Source: Glaciimonas sp. CA11.2 (GTDB taxonomy: Bacteria; Pseudomonadota; Gammaproteobacteria; Burkholderiales; Burkholderiaceae_D). From it: 64,000 bases of DNA. Below, piece after piece: positions 28,641 to 37,849 of the stretch. The notes under the pieces were generated by a model. The model saw nothing but the letters and a program-made list of their open reading frames with translations. It was not told the DNA's origin and did no database searches. The stretch covers positions 248,001-312,000 of the forward strand of contig NZ_JAVIWL010000001.1 of the NCBI RefSeq assembly GCF_034314045.1. Direction: 5' to 3'. The position numbers and the translations under genes are program-made. Positions within the stretch are counted from its first letter, which is position 1. Every line of letters starts with the position of its first letter.

Positions 28641-29318
28641 ATGCTGATAAAAACTGAAAAATCATCCGATAATTTTGATACTAAAAATGATTATGTAGAC
28701 GCTCTACGCAACGAAGAAGACTTCGCACTTGTATTAAATACGACTGTAATCGACGATCAAAGTTTCAGCGATTTGATTGTCTCGAACGGTTCAAATCTAG
28801 AGTTAAAACAAAGGCCGTCGTTTCATTCAACGCTAAGAACTCCAGGCTGGATGATAAACAAGGAAGGTGCTGCTGCAGCTATTCTTTCGCAAACCGGCCT
28901 CGGGAATCCAGATGATCTTTTAGCATCTTTAGCAGCGGAATATGGGCGTGCATTGTTAGGGCATGAAACCGATAATACATTTGACCTCGCAATCCACGGA
29001 GTGCCAAGTCGTAGTTTAGCTCCGGTGGACCCTTTTTTAGACAGTTCACCAGACTTTTTAGACGGCTCATTGCTGCAAGATCTGCTGGGAGAAGATTTGG
29101 CGATTAATACAATTCTCTCAGACCTGGATCAATTCAATACTGAAGCTTTATTTGCCGAGGTTGAACCACAAGAAATACTTCGCCTGCTTGCTCCAGGTGA
29201 CACAGCAATCCTTCCTGATCGAAAAACGGGGCTATTAACCCAGCGCGAACATCACATGATTAGTCTTGATAGTTATTTACCTATTTTGGGAACGACATTG
29301 GACAAAAAAAAGGATTAA
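28641..29318 (+). CDS. T6SS-associated protein, possibly TagK-like
   Basis: A 225-residue soluble, acidic protein at the head of the plus-strand T6SS operon. No signal peptide or membrane helix is visible. The N-terminal 70 residues are Asp/Asn/Ser-rich. A conserved-looking middle part has LLASLAAEYGRALLG. The C-terminal part reads EILRLLAPGD and LLTQREHHMISLDSYLP, which resembles the TREHH-x-DS ending remembered from TagK-domain proteins of other T6SS loci. That assignment is tentative; function is unknown. Position next to tssE implies a role in assembly or regulation. Fourteen bases before its ATG there is no strong ribosome binding site. Confidence 0.6.
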   Translation: MLIKTEKSSDNFDTKNDYVDALRNEEDFALVLNTTVIDDQSFSDLIVSNGSNLELKQRPSFHSTLRTPGWMINKEGAAAAILSQTGLGNPDDLLASLAAEYGRALLGHETDNTFDLAIHGVPSRSLAPVDPFLDSSPDFLDGSLLQDLLGEDLAINTILSDLDQFNTEALFAEVEPQEILRLLAPGDTAILPDRKTGLLTQREHHMISLDSYLPILGTTLDKKKD

Positions 29319-29437
29319 GCATGATGCATGCTACGACGAAAAGAACTCCTGGCAATACAAAAAATATCGACAGCAAGGAATTTTTATTTTAAAAAAAATT
29401 TTCAAAATACGGATTAAAACGTGGAAAGAAATCGCCC

Positions 29438-29944
29438 ATGAGCCAAGCAGATAAACTGCATGCAAGTACGTATCTTCCAACGTTGATTGATCGCCTGCAA
29501 GATGATGCTCCGAACATCCATACGGAGCCTCCCCATAAATACTTATTTGGGACACAGGCCATGCGTAGCGTTATTAAGCGAGATCTCACGCTATTGCTTA
29601 ACACCACCAATCTTAGTAATGCGATCGATGAGAAAACGCTCTCCGCCGTAGCGAGTTCGGTGATGAATTATGGCATCCCTGCCCTATCAGGCGAATACAT
29701 CGCAGATCGCAATTGGATTAAAGTAGAAAGAATGATACGTAAAGCGATTGTCGATTTTGAGCCGCGTCTACTACCAGATTCGCTTTCCCTCAGGCCGCTA
29801 ACCGACAATGCGAATTCCAATCATTACAACATATTGTTCTTTGAATTAAATGCATTGATTCATTGGTCTCCGTATCCTCTTGAGTTTCGTATTCAGAGCG
29901 CATTTGATCTCGAGACCGCTAAAGTAAATTTTCTACAAATCTAA
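29438..29944 (+). CDS. tssE: T6SS baseplate protein TssE
   Basis: A 168-residue gp25-like baseplate component that starts sheath polymerisation. The fold signature is YLPTLIDRLQDDAP near the N-terminus, then SVIKRDLTLLLNTTN, SSVMNYGIPALSG and IRKAIVDFEPRLLP, with the acidic FEPRL motif of the lysozyme-like gp25 family. The C-terminus PYPLEFRIQSAFDLET is also typical. GGAAAG lies upstream of ATG 29438. It is followed by tssF after about 100 bases. Confidence 0.94.
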   Translation: MSQADKLHASTYLPTLIDRLQDDAPNIHTEPPHKYLFGTQAMRSVIKRDLTLLLNTTNLSNAIDEKTLSAVASSVMNYGIPALSGEYIADRNWIKVERMIRKAIVDFEPRLLPDSLSLRPLTDNANSNHYNILFFELNALIHWSPYPLEFRIQSAFDLETAKVNFLQI

Positions 29945-30045
29945 AATCTGCATGGCTACTTGTCCGTAAAAAAAATGTCGAATTCGTTTGTGACGCGTTC
30001 GACACACATATATCAACCCAGAAGGCGTTACGCCTGAGAGCTTTA

Positions 30046-31926
30046 ATGGACCCCAAATTTCTTGAGTACTATAGTCGTGAATTAACTTACATGCGAGAGA
30101 TGGCATGTGAATTTTCAGCGCAACATCCAAAGATCGCAAGCCGACTGGGAATGCAAGGCATTGAGGTAGCAGATCCTTATGTGGAGCGATTAATCGAATC
30201 GTTTTGCTTTTTATCTGCACGCACGCAGTTAAAGCTGGACGCTGAATTTCCACGCTTTACGCAGCGCCTTCTGGAGGTTGTTTATCCCAACTATGTCGCG
30301 CCAACTCCATCTATGTCTGTAGCACGTCTGCGGCCAAGCCTCAAGGAAGGAGACTTTACCAGTGGGTTTAAGGTCCCTCGTCACAGCGCTCTTACAGCCG
30401 CTATTCCAGCGGGAGAAAAAACCGCTTGTGAATTTCGCAGTGGACAGGATGTCACGCTCTGGCCAATCGAAATTATAGAAGCCAAACTAGCAGCAGTCCC
30501 TCCGGATATTCCGGATGTAGAACGTCATTTGGTTTCCAACGTACGTTTGCGAGGGGCGCTTCGCATAAAATTACGTACCACGGGCGAGGTCAATTTTTCC
30601 GAACTAAAAGAATTGGATCGATTACCAATATTCATTAATGGAGACGAACGTATTGCTTCGCATTTATTTGAAATGGTGCATGCTGGAACCATCGCATCGG
30701 TAATACGTCAATATGGCGCGGCACATGGCGAGGGCCATATAGTAAATAAAGGTGCCGTCGAATTTGAGGGTTTACGTCCAGATCAAGGATTACTTCCACT
30801 ACCGTGGAATACTTTTCATGGCCATAATCTTCTCCATGAATATTTTGCCTGTCGTAGTCGATTCTATTTTTTTGCAGCAACCCAACTCGCTCCCGGCCTC
30901 GCTCAAATTCACGGTCGTGAAGCTGAAATTGTCATTTTATTGGATCGGCTACCTCTCGCATTAGCGACCCACGTTGAGGCATCACGTTTCCAGTTATTTT
31001 GCACACCCATCGTCAATCTATTTCCAAAGCGTTCTGATCGCATAGAAGTCGATCGCGGCTTAACCGATTTTCATTTGATACCCGACCGTAGTAAACCGCT
31101 AGACTACGAGGTATTTTCGGCATCGCGGGTGCTGGGACAACAAGGACAGGACGCCAACGAGATTACCTTTAATCCTCTCTATCAAACATTGCACAGCGAC
31201 GCCGGTAACAACGGTCGCTATTTCTCGATCCGGCGCGAACAACGGCTGACGTCAGTCAATACACGTAAGCAAAAAGCTGGCACATCCTATATCGGCACCG
31301 AAGTTTTCGTGTCGTTGGTTGATCAGGCTGAGGCGCCTTACTCGAATGATATAAAGTATTTATCTGTGGACGCACTTGTAACCAATCGGGATTTACCTCT
31401 CCTTATATCCAAAAATGGTATTAACGAGCTGAATATGGCCGAATCTATTCCGGTAGATGGCGTTAGTCTGATTTTCCCACCCAGTGCACCGCGCGCACCA
31501 TTCGCCCAAGGAGAAACTGCATGGCGGTTGATTCGCCAGCTAAGTTTTAACTACATGCCACTTTCAGACCTCGATCATGCCGATGGTGGACAAGCAATGC
31601 GTAATATGTTGCGCCTCTTCGTTGCCTCGGGAGAACGCGAACAAAATGTTCAAATTGATAGCTTAATCAGCACCAAGACCGAACCGGTAGTGCGGCGCCT
31701 CCCGGGAAATGGATTACTCGTTTACGGTCGCGGAGTAAGTTGCAGCTTGACTGTCGATGAAACCGGATTTTCGGGTATCAGTCCGTACCTTCTCGGATTG
31801 ATCCTGGAACACTATCTGGCCCGTCATGTCGCTATCAATGTGTTCACTGAAACCGAACTGCACTCTCTTCAAAGGGGGCTGATTACAAGATGGCCGGAGC
31901 GTATGGGCGGACGAGGCAACGTATGA
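30046..31926 (+). CDS. tssF: T6SS baseplate protein TssF
   Basis: A 626-residue baseplate wedge subunit (VasA/ImpG family). The N-terminus MDPKFLEYYSRELTYMRE followed by FSAQHPKIASRLGM and DPYVERLIESFCFL is diagnostic, and PRFTQRLLEVVYPNYVAP follows as in all family members. The length is normal. Its 3' end overlaps the tssG start region. Confidence 0.97.
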   Translation: MDPKFLEYYSRELTYMREMACEFSAQHPKIASRLGMQGIEVADPYVERLIESFCFLSARTQLKLDAEFPRFTQRLLEVVYPNYVAPTPSMSVARLRPSLKEGDFTSGFKVPRHSALTAAIPAGEKTACEFRSGQDVTLWPIEIIEAKLAAVPPDIPDVERHLVSNVRLRGALRIKLRTTGEVNFSELKELDRLPIFINGDERIASHLFEMVHAGTIASVIRQYGAAHGEGHIVNKGAVEFEGLRPDQGLLPLPWNTFHGHNLLHEYFACRSRFYFFAATQLAPGLAQIHGREAEIVILLDRLPLALATHVEASRFQLFCTPIVNLFPKRSDRIEVDRGLTDFHLIPDRSKPLDYEVFSASRVLGQQGQDANEITFNPLYQTLHSDAGNNGRYFSIRREQRLTSVNTRKQKAGTSYIGTEVFVSLVDQAEAPYSNDIKYLSVDALVTNRDLPLLISKNGINELNMAESIPVDGVSLIFPPSAPRAPFAQGETAWRLIRQLSFNYMPLSDLDHADGGQAMRNMLRLFVASGEREQNVQIDSLISTKTEPVVRRLPGNGLLVYGRGVSCSLTVDETGFSGISPYLLGLILEHYLARHVAINVFTETELHSLQRGLITRWPERMGGRGNV

Positions 31927-33023
31927 CGTTCCCAATAAAAGAGTATAGCGAGACGAAAAATTCGTCGTCAAGCGATAGCGTCACACCATTACCGCTGGAA
32001 ACATTAAAAGCGTGGTTCAATGAAGCAACCCCGTGGAAATCAGGCTTTCTGAGTTTGTTGCGAGCTGTTGCTGCCCGTGACCCTATGGCGCCTTTACCAG
32101 GGACCGCCCACCTTCCTGACGAAGAGTTGTATCGCCTTGGCCAGCAGCCAACAATGATCTTTGCGCCCCGTGAAATTGCATCCATTCAGGTTCGTCATGG
32201 CCGACTTGGTATCCGCTTATATGGCCTTGGTATATGGGGTGCACAAGGGCCACTACCGCTCCATCTGACCGAGCTCGCCTACACGCGAATTGTTGGCCAT
32301 CATGACGACACTTTGATGCGCTTCGCCGACCTATTTCATCACCGGGCACTTTCGCAATTCTATCGGGCCTGGGCATCCTCTCAAGCCACTGCATCACTTG
32401 ATCGTCGGGGCGAGGAAACCTTCTCCCTTTATGTTGGAAGCTTGGGGGGAATTGATCCAAAGGAAGCTGAAGACTCCTGTCTTCCGGTGCATGCAAGGCT
32501 GGCGAGCGTCGCCCATTTGGTCCGCGAAGCGCGCAATCCCGATGGAATCTCGGCAACACTCTCCTATTATTTTGGCGTGCCGGTATTGATCCAAGAGTTT
32601 ATCCCGCATTGGATAGACATTCCCACGTCTGACTACAGCCGATTAGGCCATCCTGGAACGCCCTCAGTCCTTGGCGAAGGCGCTCTGCTCGGTACCACGA
32701 TTGCTGATAGTCAACACAAATTTCGTTTAGTCCTGGGTCCGCTTGAACTTGATCAATATTTACGATTCACGCCACAAGGCAACGATTTACAGGCACTTAT
32801 CGAATGGGTACGTGCCTTTATCGGCTATGAGTATGCCTGGGATGTAAAACTATTAATAAAGAAAAATCAAGCACCTTCTGCATGCGCCGATACGGTCCAT
32901 AAATTAGGCTATTCCACTTGGCTTGGTAAGTCTCAAGATCACCAGCCTATTACGGGGATGGTGTTTGAGCCTGAACAATACAATATTCGAACTCAGAAGA
33001 CTAAACATGAATCCAGGCAATGA
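31890..33023 (+). CDS. tssG: T6SS baseplate protein TssG
   Basis: A 377-residue partner of TssF in the baseplate wedge (VasB/ImpH family). Family blocks seen are FLSLLRAVAARDP, IRLYGLGIWGAQGPLPLHLTE, RFADLFHHRALSQFYRAWA and the C-terminal LGYSTWLG. Two starts are possible: ATG 31890, preceded by AAAGGGGG but overlapping tssF by 37 bases, or ATG 31923, which forms an ATGA overlap with the tssF stop. The first is listed because of its ribosome binding site. One difference from typical TssG is the Ser/Thr-rich N-terminal leader (about 12-30). Confidence 0.94.
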   Translation: MAGAYGRTRQRMTFPIKEYSETKNSSSSDSVTPLPLETLKAWFNEATPWKSGFLSLLRAVAARDPMAPLPGTAHLPDEELYRLGQQPTMIFAPREIASIQVRHGRLGIRLYGLGIWGAQGPLPLHLTELAYTRIVGHHDDTLMRFADLFHHRALSQFYRAWASSQATASLDRRGEETFSLYVGSLGGIDPKEAEDSCLPVHARLASVAHLVREARNPDGISATLSYYFGVPVLIQEFIPHWIDIPTSDYSRLGHPGTPSVLGEGALLGTTIADSQHKFRLVLGPLELDQYLRFTPQGNDLQALIEWVRAFIGYEYAWDVKLLIKKNQAPSACADTVHKLGYSTWLGKSQDHQPITGMVFEPEQYNIRTQKTKHESRQ

Positions 33024-34119
33024 CACATCTCTTATTCGTTATGGAGAACTATTAGCGCCAATTTGCGTTGACCAGCCTTGCGGTCCTAATTTGGAATACG
33101 ATCCTACATTTTTCTTACTCCAAAACGCGACAGCGACAAAATCGGATGCGCAGTTCGGCGACTTCGTCGGCACTCCAGACCCGATCAACTGGTCCGACGT
33201 CGAGCGAAATACGCACGCCCTTCTTTTACGCACCAAGGACATACGCCTGATCATCCTATTGATGCGAAGTCGAATCAATCTTGACGGCGCAGAAGGATTA
33301 AGGGATGGCCTAGCACTGCTAAAGTCTATGTTGGAATGTTATTCAGAGCAAATTCATCCTTCATTTACTTTTGAGGATCAGCGCGATCCGGTCATGCGAG
33401 CCAACGCACTGGCTGCACTGGCTGAGCAAAATGGCGTGTTATCTGATCTACGCAATATTGCGCTGCCTAAAGTCGCCGGTGTGCAACTACAACTACGCGA
33501 TATTGAAAAATCATCTGCGATGCCGCGTATCAAAAATGCGTTAATGCCGGAGGCAATTAACCGCATTCTAAAAGAGCTATCCGCCAAACGCGACAGACAT
33601 GTTTTGGCGCTGGCAGATGCTATGCAACTGGGTGAAAAATTGATCGAGAAGATCAACGTCACCCTTGGTGATGCCGCCCCCAATCTTGACCCCTTGCGCG
33701 CGTTGCTACAACCGTTTGGATGGGTAATTAATCAGCAACAAACAAACACCCCAAAAGCAATGATGGTTAAAGACGAACAGCCGACTTTGTTGTCGCATGG
33801 ATCAGTACAGTGTCCACAACCTGATTCCACTTTGATAGGGCCTGATCAACTCGGACAGTTGCCACCAACATGTACGGTGACTAGAAGTGCTAATAATAGT
33901 GGGAGCTTTATTGATAATGCTTTACAGCCAACCACTGACCGGTGGTCTGCTCTTGCAAAGTTGCAAGACGTACGTAATTGGTTTGAAGAAAACGAGCCAA
34001 GTAGTCCCGTGATTGTTTTATTACGTCAAGGAGAGCGAATGGTAGGGAAAAGATTTTCTGAGCTAGTCGATATTATTCCATCTGATTTGTTGGCAAAGTG
34101 GGATGAGACGGATATTTAA
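33007..34119 (+). CDS. tssA: T6SS protein TssA (ImpA N-terminal domain)
   Basis: A 370-residue TssA-type protein, which in studied systems caps the growing tail or primes the baseplate. The ImpA_N domain covers about residues 8-130 (ELLAPICVDQPCGPNLEYDP at its start; VERNTHALLLRTKDIRL; EIHPS-type motif as SEQIHPSF). The C-terminal region contains WSALAKLQDVRNWFEENEPSSP, the VasJ/TssA ending. The frame is open from 32923, but ATG 33007 matches family starts and overlaps the tssG end by 17 bases. The linker (about 225-300) is polar and variable. Confidence 0.93.
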   Translation: MNPGNDTSLIRYGELLAPICVDQPCGPNLEYDPTFFLLQNATATKSDAQFGDFVGTPDPINWSDVERNTHALLLRTKDIRLIILLMRSRINLDGAEGLRDGLALLKSMLECYSEQIHPSFTFEDQRDPVMRANALAALAEQNGVLSDLRNIALPKVAGVQLQLRDIEKSSAMPRIKNALMPEAINRILKELSAKRDRHVLALADAMQLGEKLIEKINVTLGDAAPNLDPLRALLQPFGWVINQQQTNTPKAMMVKDEQPTLLSHGSVQCPQPDSTLIGPDQLGQLPPTCTVTRSANNSGSFIDNALQPTTDRWSALAKLQDVRNWFEENEPSSPVIVLLRQGERMVGKRFSELVDIIPSDLLAKWDETDI

Positions 34120-34496
34120 TCCCTCGCTTAAATTATTTAGTTCGACAAAATAACTTGAAATGAATACTCACCATATGCAAAATTAATTTTTCGTGCGTGA
34201 CTGATCAACACCAAGAAAATCAATTTTCGGCTTCTGAATAGGAAGTTGACGAATAATAGTATTTTCAATACTGACCTATAAGTTGATAGATCAGATAGAC
34301 AAGTAAAAATAAATTCCGACATCGTGATATCCGGTCATTTACTTTTTGTCAAATATTGACTAACAGGTTTGAGTAAACATCCGAAATCGGTCCGGTTTTA
34401 CTTATTCTCATGGACGTGTCCAAATCACACAAAAAAAGGCAAAGTTTAACGCCACCGATCACATGCAAGAAACCATTCTATTTTCAATAACCTACA
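34120..34496. other. Intergenic region tssA / second DotU gene
   Basis: A 377-base AT-rich gap interrupts the plus-strand T6SS operon. No gene, terminator with T-run, or sigma-54 pattern was seen. It may hold a separate promoter for the following DotU-OmpA pair. Confidence 0.4.
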
Positions 34497-35201
34497 ATGA
34501 CCCACGCCGTTAGGATAACTTTGTCACGTTCACATCAATTGTTTCAAGTCTTGCTGCTTGACATCTGGCTTCAGGTAAGCGTGTTGGCACAGCAGACCGA
34601 GATTTTTTCAAGCGATACTTTGCGATCGCGCTGTGCTGGGTTGATTGAACAACTGCGTAATAAAATGCGCGACGCCGACTACGATCAGGAAATCATAGAA
34701 GAGGCCAGTTACGCACTATGCGGACTTTTGGACGACGTAACGGTTCGCTATTTGTCCGACTTCCAAAAATCAGAATGGCAAAGCGCATCTTTAAAGAGTC
34801 ATTTTTTTAGTAGTAATAACGCTGGTGACAATATCTTTGAGCGCATCAATCAATTACTGCTTCAGACTAACCCCTCGTTGGACCGAATCGCTCTTTACGA
34901 TTTAGCACTCAGACTAGGTTTTAGGGGGCGTTATGCTAGCGAAGAAGAGCCAGAACGACAGCGGTTCATTTTACTACTTGGTCGTTATTCGCATTCGACT
35001 GTGCAGTCCGCTGATACTACTAAAGCCAAGATAAGGAACCATTTCTTAAGCGCTGCAGCTTTCTCCTTATTGTGCAAGACTACGCTCGGTATTGTATTTG
35101 GCGTAGCGTTATGGTGTACTTTTTCCTATCAATTAACGCGAAGCGCTGATCGGTTACAGATGTTAAAGCCGGTGGATTCCATTATGTCCAAGGAAGATTA
35201 A
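34497..35201 (+). CDS. Second DotU/TssL-family protein, without OmpA domain
   Basis: A 234-residue DotU-type protein distinct from the TssL at 18.5 kb. It has the DotU fold markers EEASYALCGLLDDVTVRYL, IFERINQLLLQTNPSLDRIALYDL and LRLGFRGRYA, then a single C-terminal membrane helix (about 188-210) and a short periplasmic tail. Unlike the first TssL it ends there; the OmpA domain is supplied by the next gene, 2 bases downstream. This resembles the TssL plus TagL arrangement of some enterobacterial T6SS. It could be an alternative membrane-complex subunit or a partner of TssL. Confidence 0.88.
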   Translation: MTHAVRITLSRSHQLFQVLLLDIWLQVSVLAQQTEIFSSDTLRSRCAGLIEQLRNKMRDADYDQEIIEEASYALCGLLDDVTVRYLSDFQKSEWQSASLKSHFFSSNNAGDNIFERINQLLLQTNPSLDRIALYDLALRLGFRGRYASEEEPERQRFILLLGRYSHSTVQSADTTKAKIRNHFLSAAAFSLLCKTTLGIVFGVALWCTFSYQLTRSADRLQMLKPVDSIMSKED

Positions 35202-35203
35202 AC

Positions 35204-36916
35204 GTGTATTACTCCCGCCCTCGTTTCGCATTATTAATATGGTCCACAGTCTTAATTTTCAGCATTATTCAACTCTTCTTTATGCTCGCATCGCAATTCC
35301 AATGGCTTGGCATTATTGCGATTTTCATTCTTTCCGTTGTTCTCGGTGCATCGCTATCATTAACAAAAATAACTTCCAGGTCAGGATTGCTGACAGATAC
35401 TTTAGATTTATCGCCCCCGTCAAAATTGCCTGTGATTGTAGTAATTGGACCGCATGCATCGGCCCTCTTTTCAAGTAACGGCGCGTCTGAAAAAATAAGG
35501 GAGGATGCACATGCAGTCTGGCTATATGCTGAAACGCCCGCACAATTAAAAGTGGTGATTGCTTCGTCATATGCCATTCATCAGCGTTTTCCTCAAGCTG
35601 TGTTACTACCTCTCCTAACTGACTACAGTATTGATGAAACTGCACTACGTACCGAATTCTCTCATTGGCAGTGCGCCTTACGTGCAATAGAGAGAGAAAA
35701 AACAGGCGTTACATTAAAAGCGGAAACGACCATTCCTGAATATACGCTGCCATGCTATGTGGCGGTATACGCAAAGCTGATTGGCCATCATGGTCTGTAC
35801 GCATCCACCACCGCTACCTGGATTAGCCAGACAACTCATCCCGGCAAACTTCAGCGCGGTAAATACTATTTACGAAAAAATCTTGATCTAATCCGCCAAC
35901 AACTTGAGAGCATCCCCACTTCCTCTCTTCCTTGCGATACAAGACGAAGCGTTTTAGCCTTGGCTTTAATCCAATGGCTGAATGACACTACGATGATAAC
36001 GACGCTGTCCTCGCTGACAGATACTACGCCGCTCATGCCAGCAGGTATATTTTTAGCAGATGTCGAGCGAACCCCATCACGTGCAGGTGCATGGTCAAGA
36101 TGGTTAACTACAAAAACCGGTTTACCAACGGTACCAGCCAAAGCGAGTACAGAACCGTTTCCTTTACCCGACTTTTTACCATTGCTGCTCACGAACCAAA
36201 AAGACCTCAAAGGGCACAATATTTCTCCATTATGGACCAACTTCTGCCATGCGTTATGGATAGCCATAGCGGCCTTGTGTATCGCGTTCGCTGCATCCGC
36301 ATGGAATAACTATCAGTTCATTCAACGTCTGGCGGGTAATCTTAATACTTACCTAAAAATACCAGACATCATGCATGATAAAAAACGTAATTCCTTACAT
36401 AGTTTGATACAAGATCGCACAAGATTACAGGCGCATGCTCAATTCGGAATTCCGTTCGGAATGCGTTGGGGATTTTATCGCGGAACGTCTTTTCTGCCAT
36501 TGATTGATGTTGCCATAGCCAGTTATCACCCTATGGACTTAAGTACGATTACCTTCAACTCAGTACTACTTTTTGATACGGGGAAAGCGACCCTCAAAGC
36601 TGGAGCTGCGCCGTTATTAAATCAGACGTTATCGCAGTTAAAGGCAAATCCAAAAAAAATTGTCCTAATCGCCGGTCATACCGACAACGTCGGCAGTCCC
36701 AACCAAAACCTCTTGCTGTCTGAGGCCCGTGCCCGTGCGATACGCAATTGGCTGATTGAAATGTCTGCATTTCCGATCACACAATTTGCGATTCAGGGAT
36801 ACGGCGATACCCGTCCGCTAAACAACAATATTGATGAATTGGAGCGATCACGCAATCGCCGCGTCGATATTACTTTGATCCCACAACCAATACAAACTGA
36901 AAATAAAATACCTTGA
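35204..36916 (+). CDS. OmpA-domain T6SS membrane protein with degenerate N-terminal region
   Basis: A 570-residue inner-membrane protein. Two N-terminal helices (about 8-30 and 34-52) precede a cytoplasmic region of about 290 residues, which has an IcmF-like look but no Walker A motif. A third helix (about 348-370) leads to a periplasmic part ending in an OmpA/Pal domain (about 445-560, LIAGHTDNVGSPNQNLLLSE and RSRNRRVDITL). It should bind peptidoglycan, in the manner of TagL. GTG 35204 is the start, with AAGGAAG inside the end of the preceding DotU gene, so the two are translationally coupled. It is the last gene of the plus T6SS operon. Confidence 0.85.
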   Translation: MYYSRPRFALLIWSTVLIFSIIQLFFMLASQFQWLGIIAIFILSVVLGASLSLTKITSRSGLLTDTLDLSPPSKLPVIVVIGPHASALFSSNGASEKIREDAHAVWLYAETPAQLKVVIASSYAIHQRFPQAVLLPLLTDYSIDETALRTEFSHWQCALRAIEREKTGVTLKAETTIPEYTLPCYVAVYAKLIGHHGLYASTTATWISQTTHPGKLQRGKYYLRKNLDLIRQQLESIPTSSLPCDTRRSVLALALIQWLNDTTMITTLSSLTDTTPLMPAGIFLADVERTPSRAGAWSRWLTTKTGLPTVPAKASTEPFPLPDFLPLLLTNQKDLKGHNISPLWTNFCHALWIAIAALCIAFAASAWNNYQFIQRLAGNLNTYLKIPDIMHDKKRNSLHSLIQDRTRLQAHAQFGIPFGMRWGFYRGTSFLPLIDVAIASYHPMDLSTITFNSVLLFDTGKATLKAGAAPLLNQTLSQLKANPKKIVLIAGHTDNVGSPNQNLLLSEARARAIRNWLIEMSAFPITQFAIQGYGDTRPLNNNIDELERSRNRRVDITLIPQPIQTENKIP

Positions 36917-37165
36917 TGCAGTTTTTTATATCCAGTTACCAATCAAAGAAAAAGAAAAAATCAAATTAAAAAGAACACTCAAAGATTTAAAAAAGATACT
37001 TTCAATCACTAAATTATGAATAGTCTTAAGACTTTCAATGTCTTCTAAGTTTATTCTCGAAAAAAATAGATGACACGACATCGTTTCAAGAATTCTCTCG
37101 TATCGAGACAATGATGCGCGCTATACAGTTCAGTCCATATATAAATATTTATAAATGGAGCAAAA

Positions 37166-37849
37166 ATGTATCATACGAACTTTTCTTTAGGAAACAGAAT
37201 TCGGGTTGTCATCGCAGATGATCACCCCGTCACTCTTTCAGGTCTTAATGCATTGGTACGGCAATGCAAAAATATGGTTGTAATAGGTTTTGCCGTTGGC
37301 CCTAGTTCTCTCTTTGATCTGCTAGCCAAAGCGGACTGTAATGTTGCAGTGATCGACCTTTCAATGCCAGTGGGAAATGAAGTCGATGGGCTGGAAATGA
37401 TACGGCAGATACGGCAGCGATTCTCGAACGTGGCTGTTGTAGTGCTGACGGCAACCAAAAAAACCTCGCTCTATCATGCTTTACTGACATTGGGAGTCAG
37501 CGCGATTCTGCATAAAGGAGGTGAAATTGCAGAGATCGCGGAAGCGATCAATCACGCATGCGACGGGCAAATATTTTTAGGCAAAAGTAGCGCAGAATTA
37601 ATGAAGATGCGACAGTTGATCACCGTTGAAGATCGAGATCCCAGAAACAGTTTAAGTCCACGCGAGATTGAGATATTACGTTTTTTCTCAAGAGGCGTCT
37701 CTGCTGTTGAAATATCCCAACAGCTCCATCGCAGTATTAAAACGATTAGTCATCATAAGCGATCGGCTATGGAAAAATTACAACTGGATACCGATCTTCA
37801 ACTTATGCGCTATTTTGCAGAGAATGGGTTTGATGATCATCAAGATTAA
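37166..37849 (+). CDS. RcsB-like response regulator (NarL/LuxR family)
   Basis: A 227-residue two-component response regulator. The receiver domain (about 10-130) has the acidic pair in VVIADDHP, the phospho-acceptor Asp in VAVIDLSMP, Thr in VVVLTATKK and Lys in AILHKGG. The LuxR-type helix-turn-helix (about 155-215) reads LSPREIEILRFFSRG and HRSIKTISHHKRSAMEKL, closest in wording to RcsB. No histidine kinase is adjacent. It lies 250 bases after the T6SS operon on the same strand, so T6SS control is possible but unproven. GGAG precedes ATG 37166. Confidence 0.93.
   Translation: MYHTNFSLGNRIRVVIADDHPVTLSGLNALVRQCKNMVVIGFAVGPSSLFDLLAKADCNVAVIDLSMPVGNEVDGLEMIRQIRQRFSNVAVVVLTATKKTSLYHALLTLGVSAILHKGGEIAEIAEAINHACDGQIFLGKSSAELMKMRQLITVEDRDPRNSLSPREIEILRFFSRGVSAVEISQQLHRSIKTISHHKRSAMEKLQLDTDLQLMRYFAENGFDDHQD

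Noticed and set aside
29331..29402. Short ATG frame between the unknown T6SS gene and tssE
   Set aside because: About 23 codons, no ribosome binding site, AT-rich; no reason to think it is translated.
14556..36916. T6SS locus as a recently acquired genomic island
   Set aside because: No integrase, tRNA, direct repeats or insertion sequences flank it. The AT-rich intergenic regions alone are not enough.
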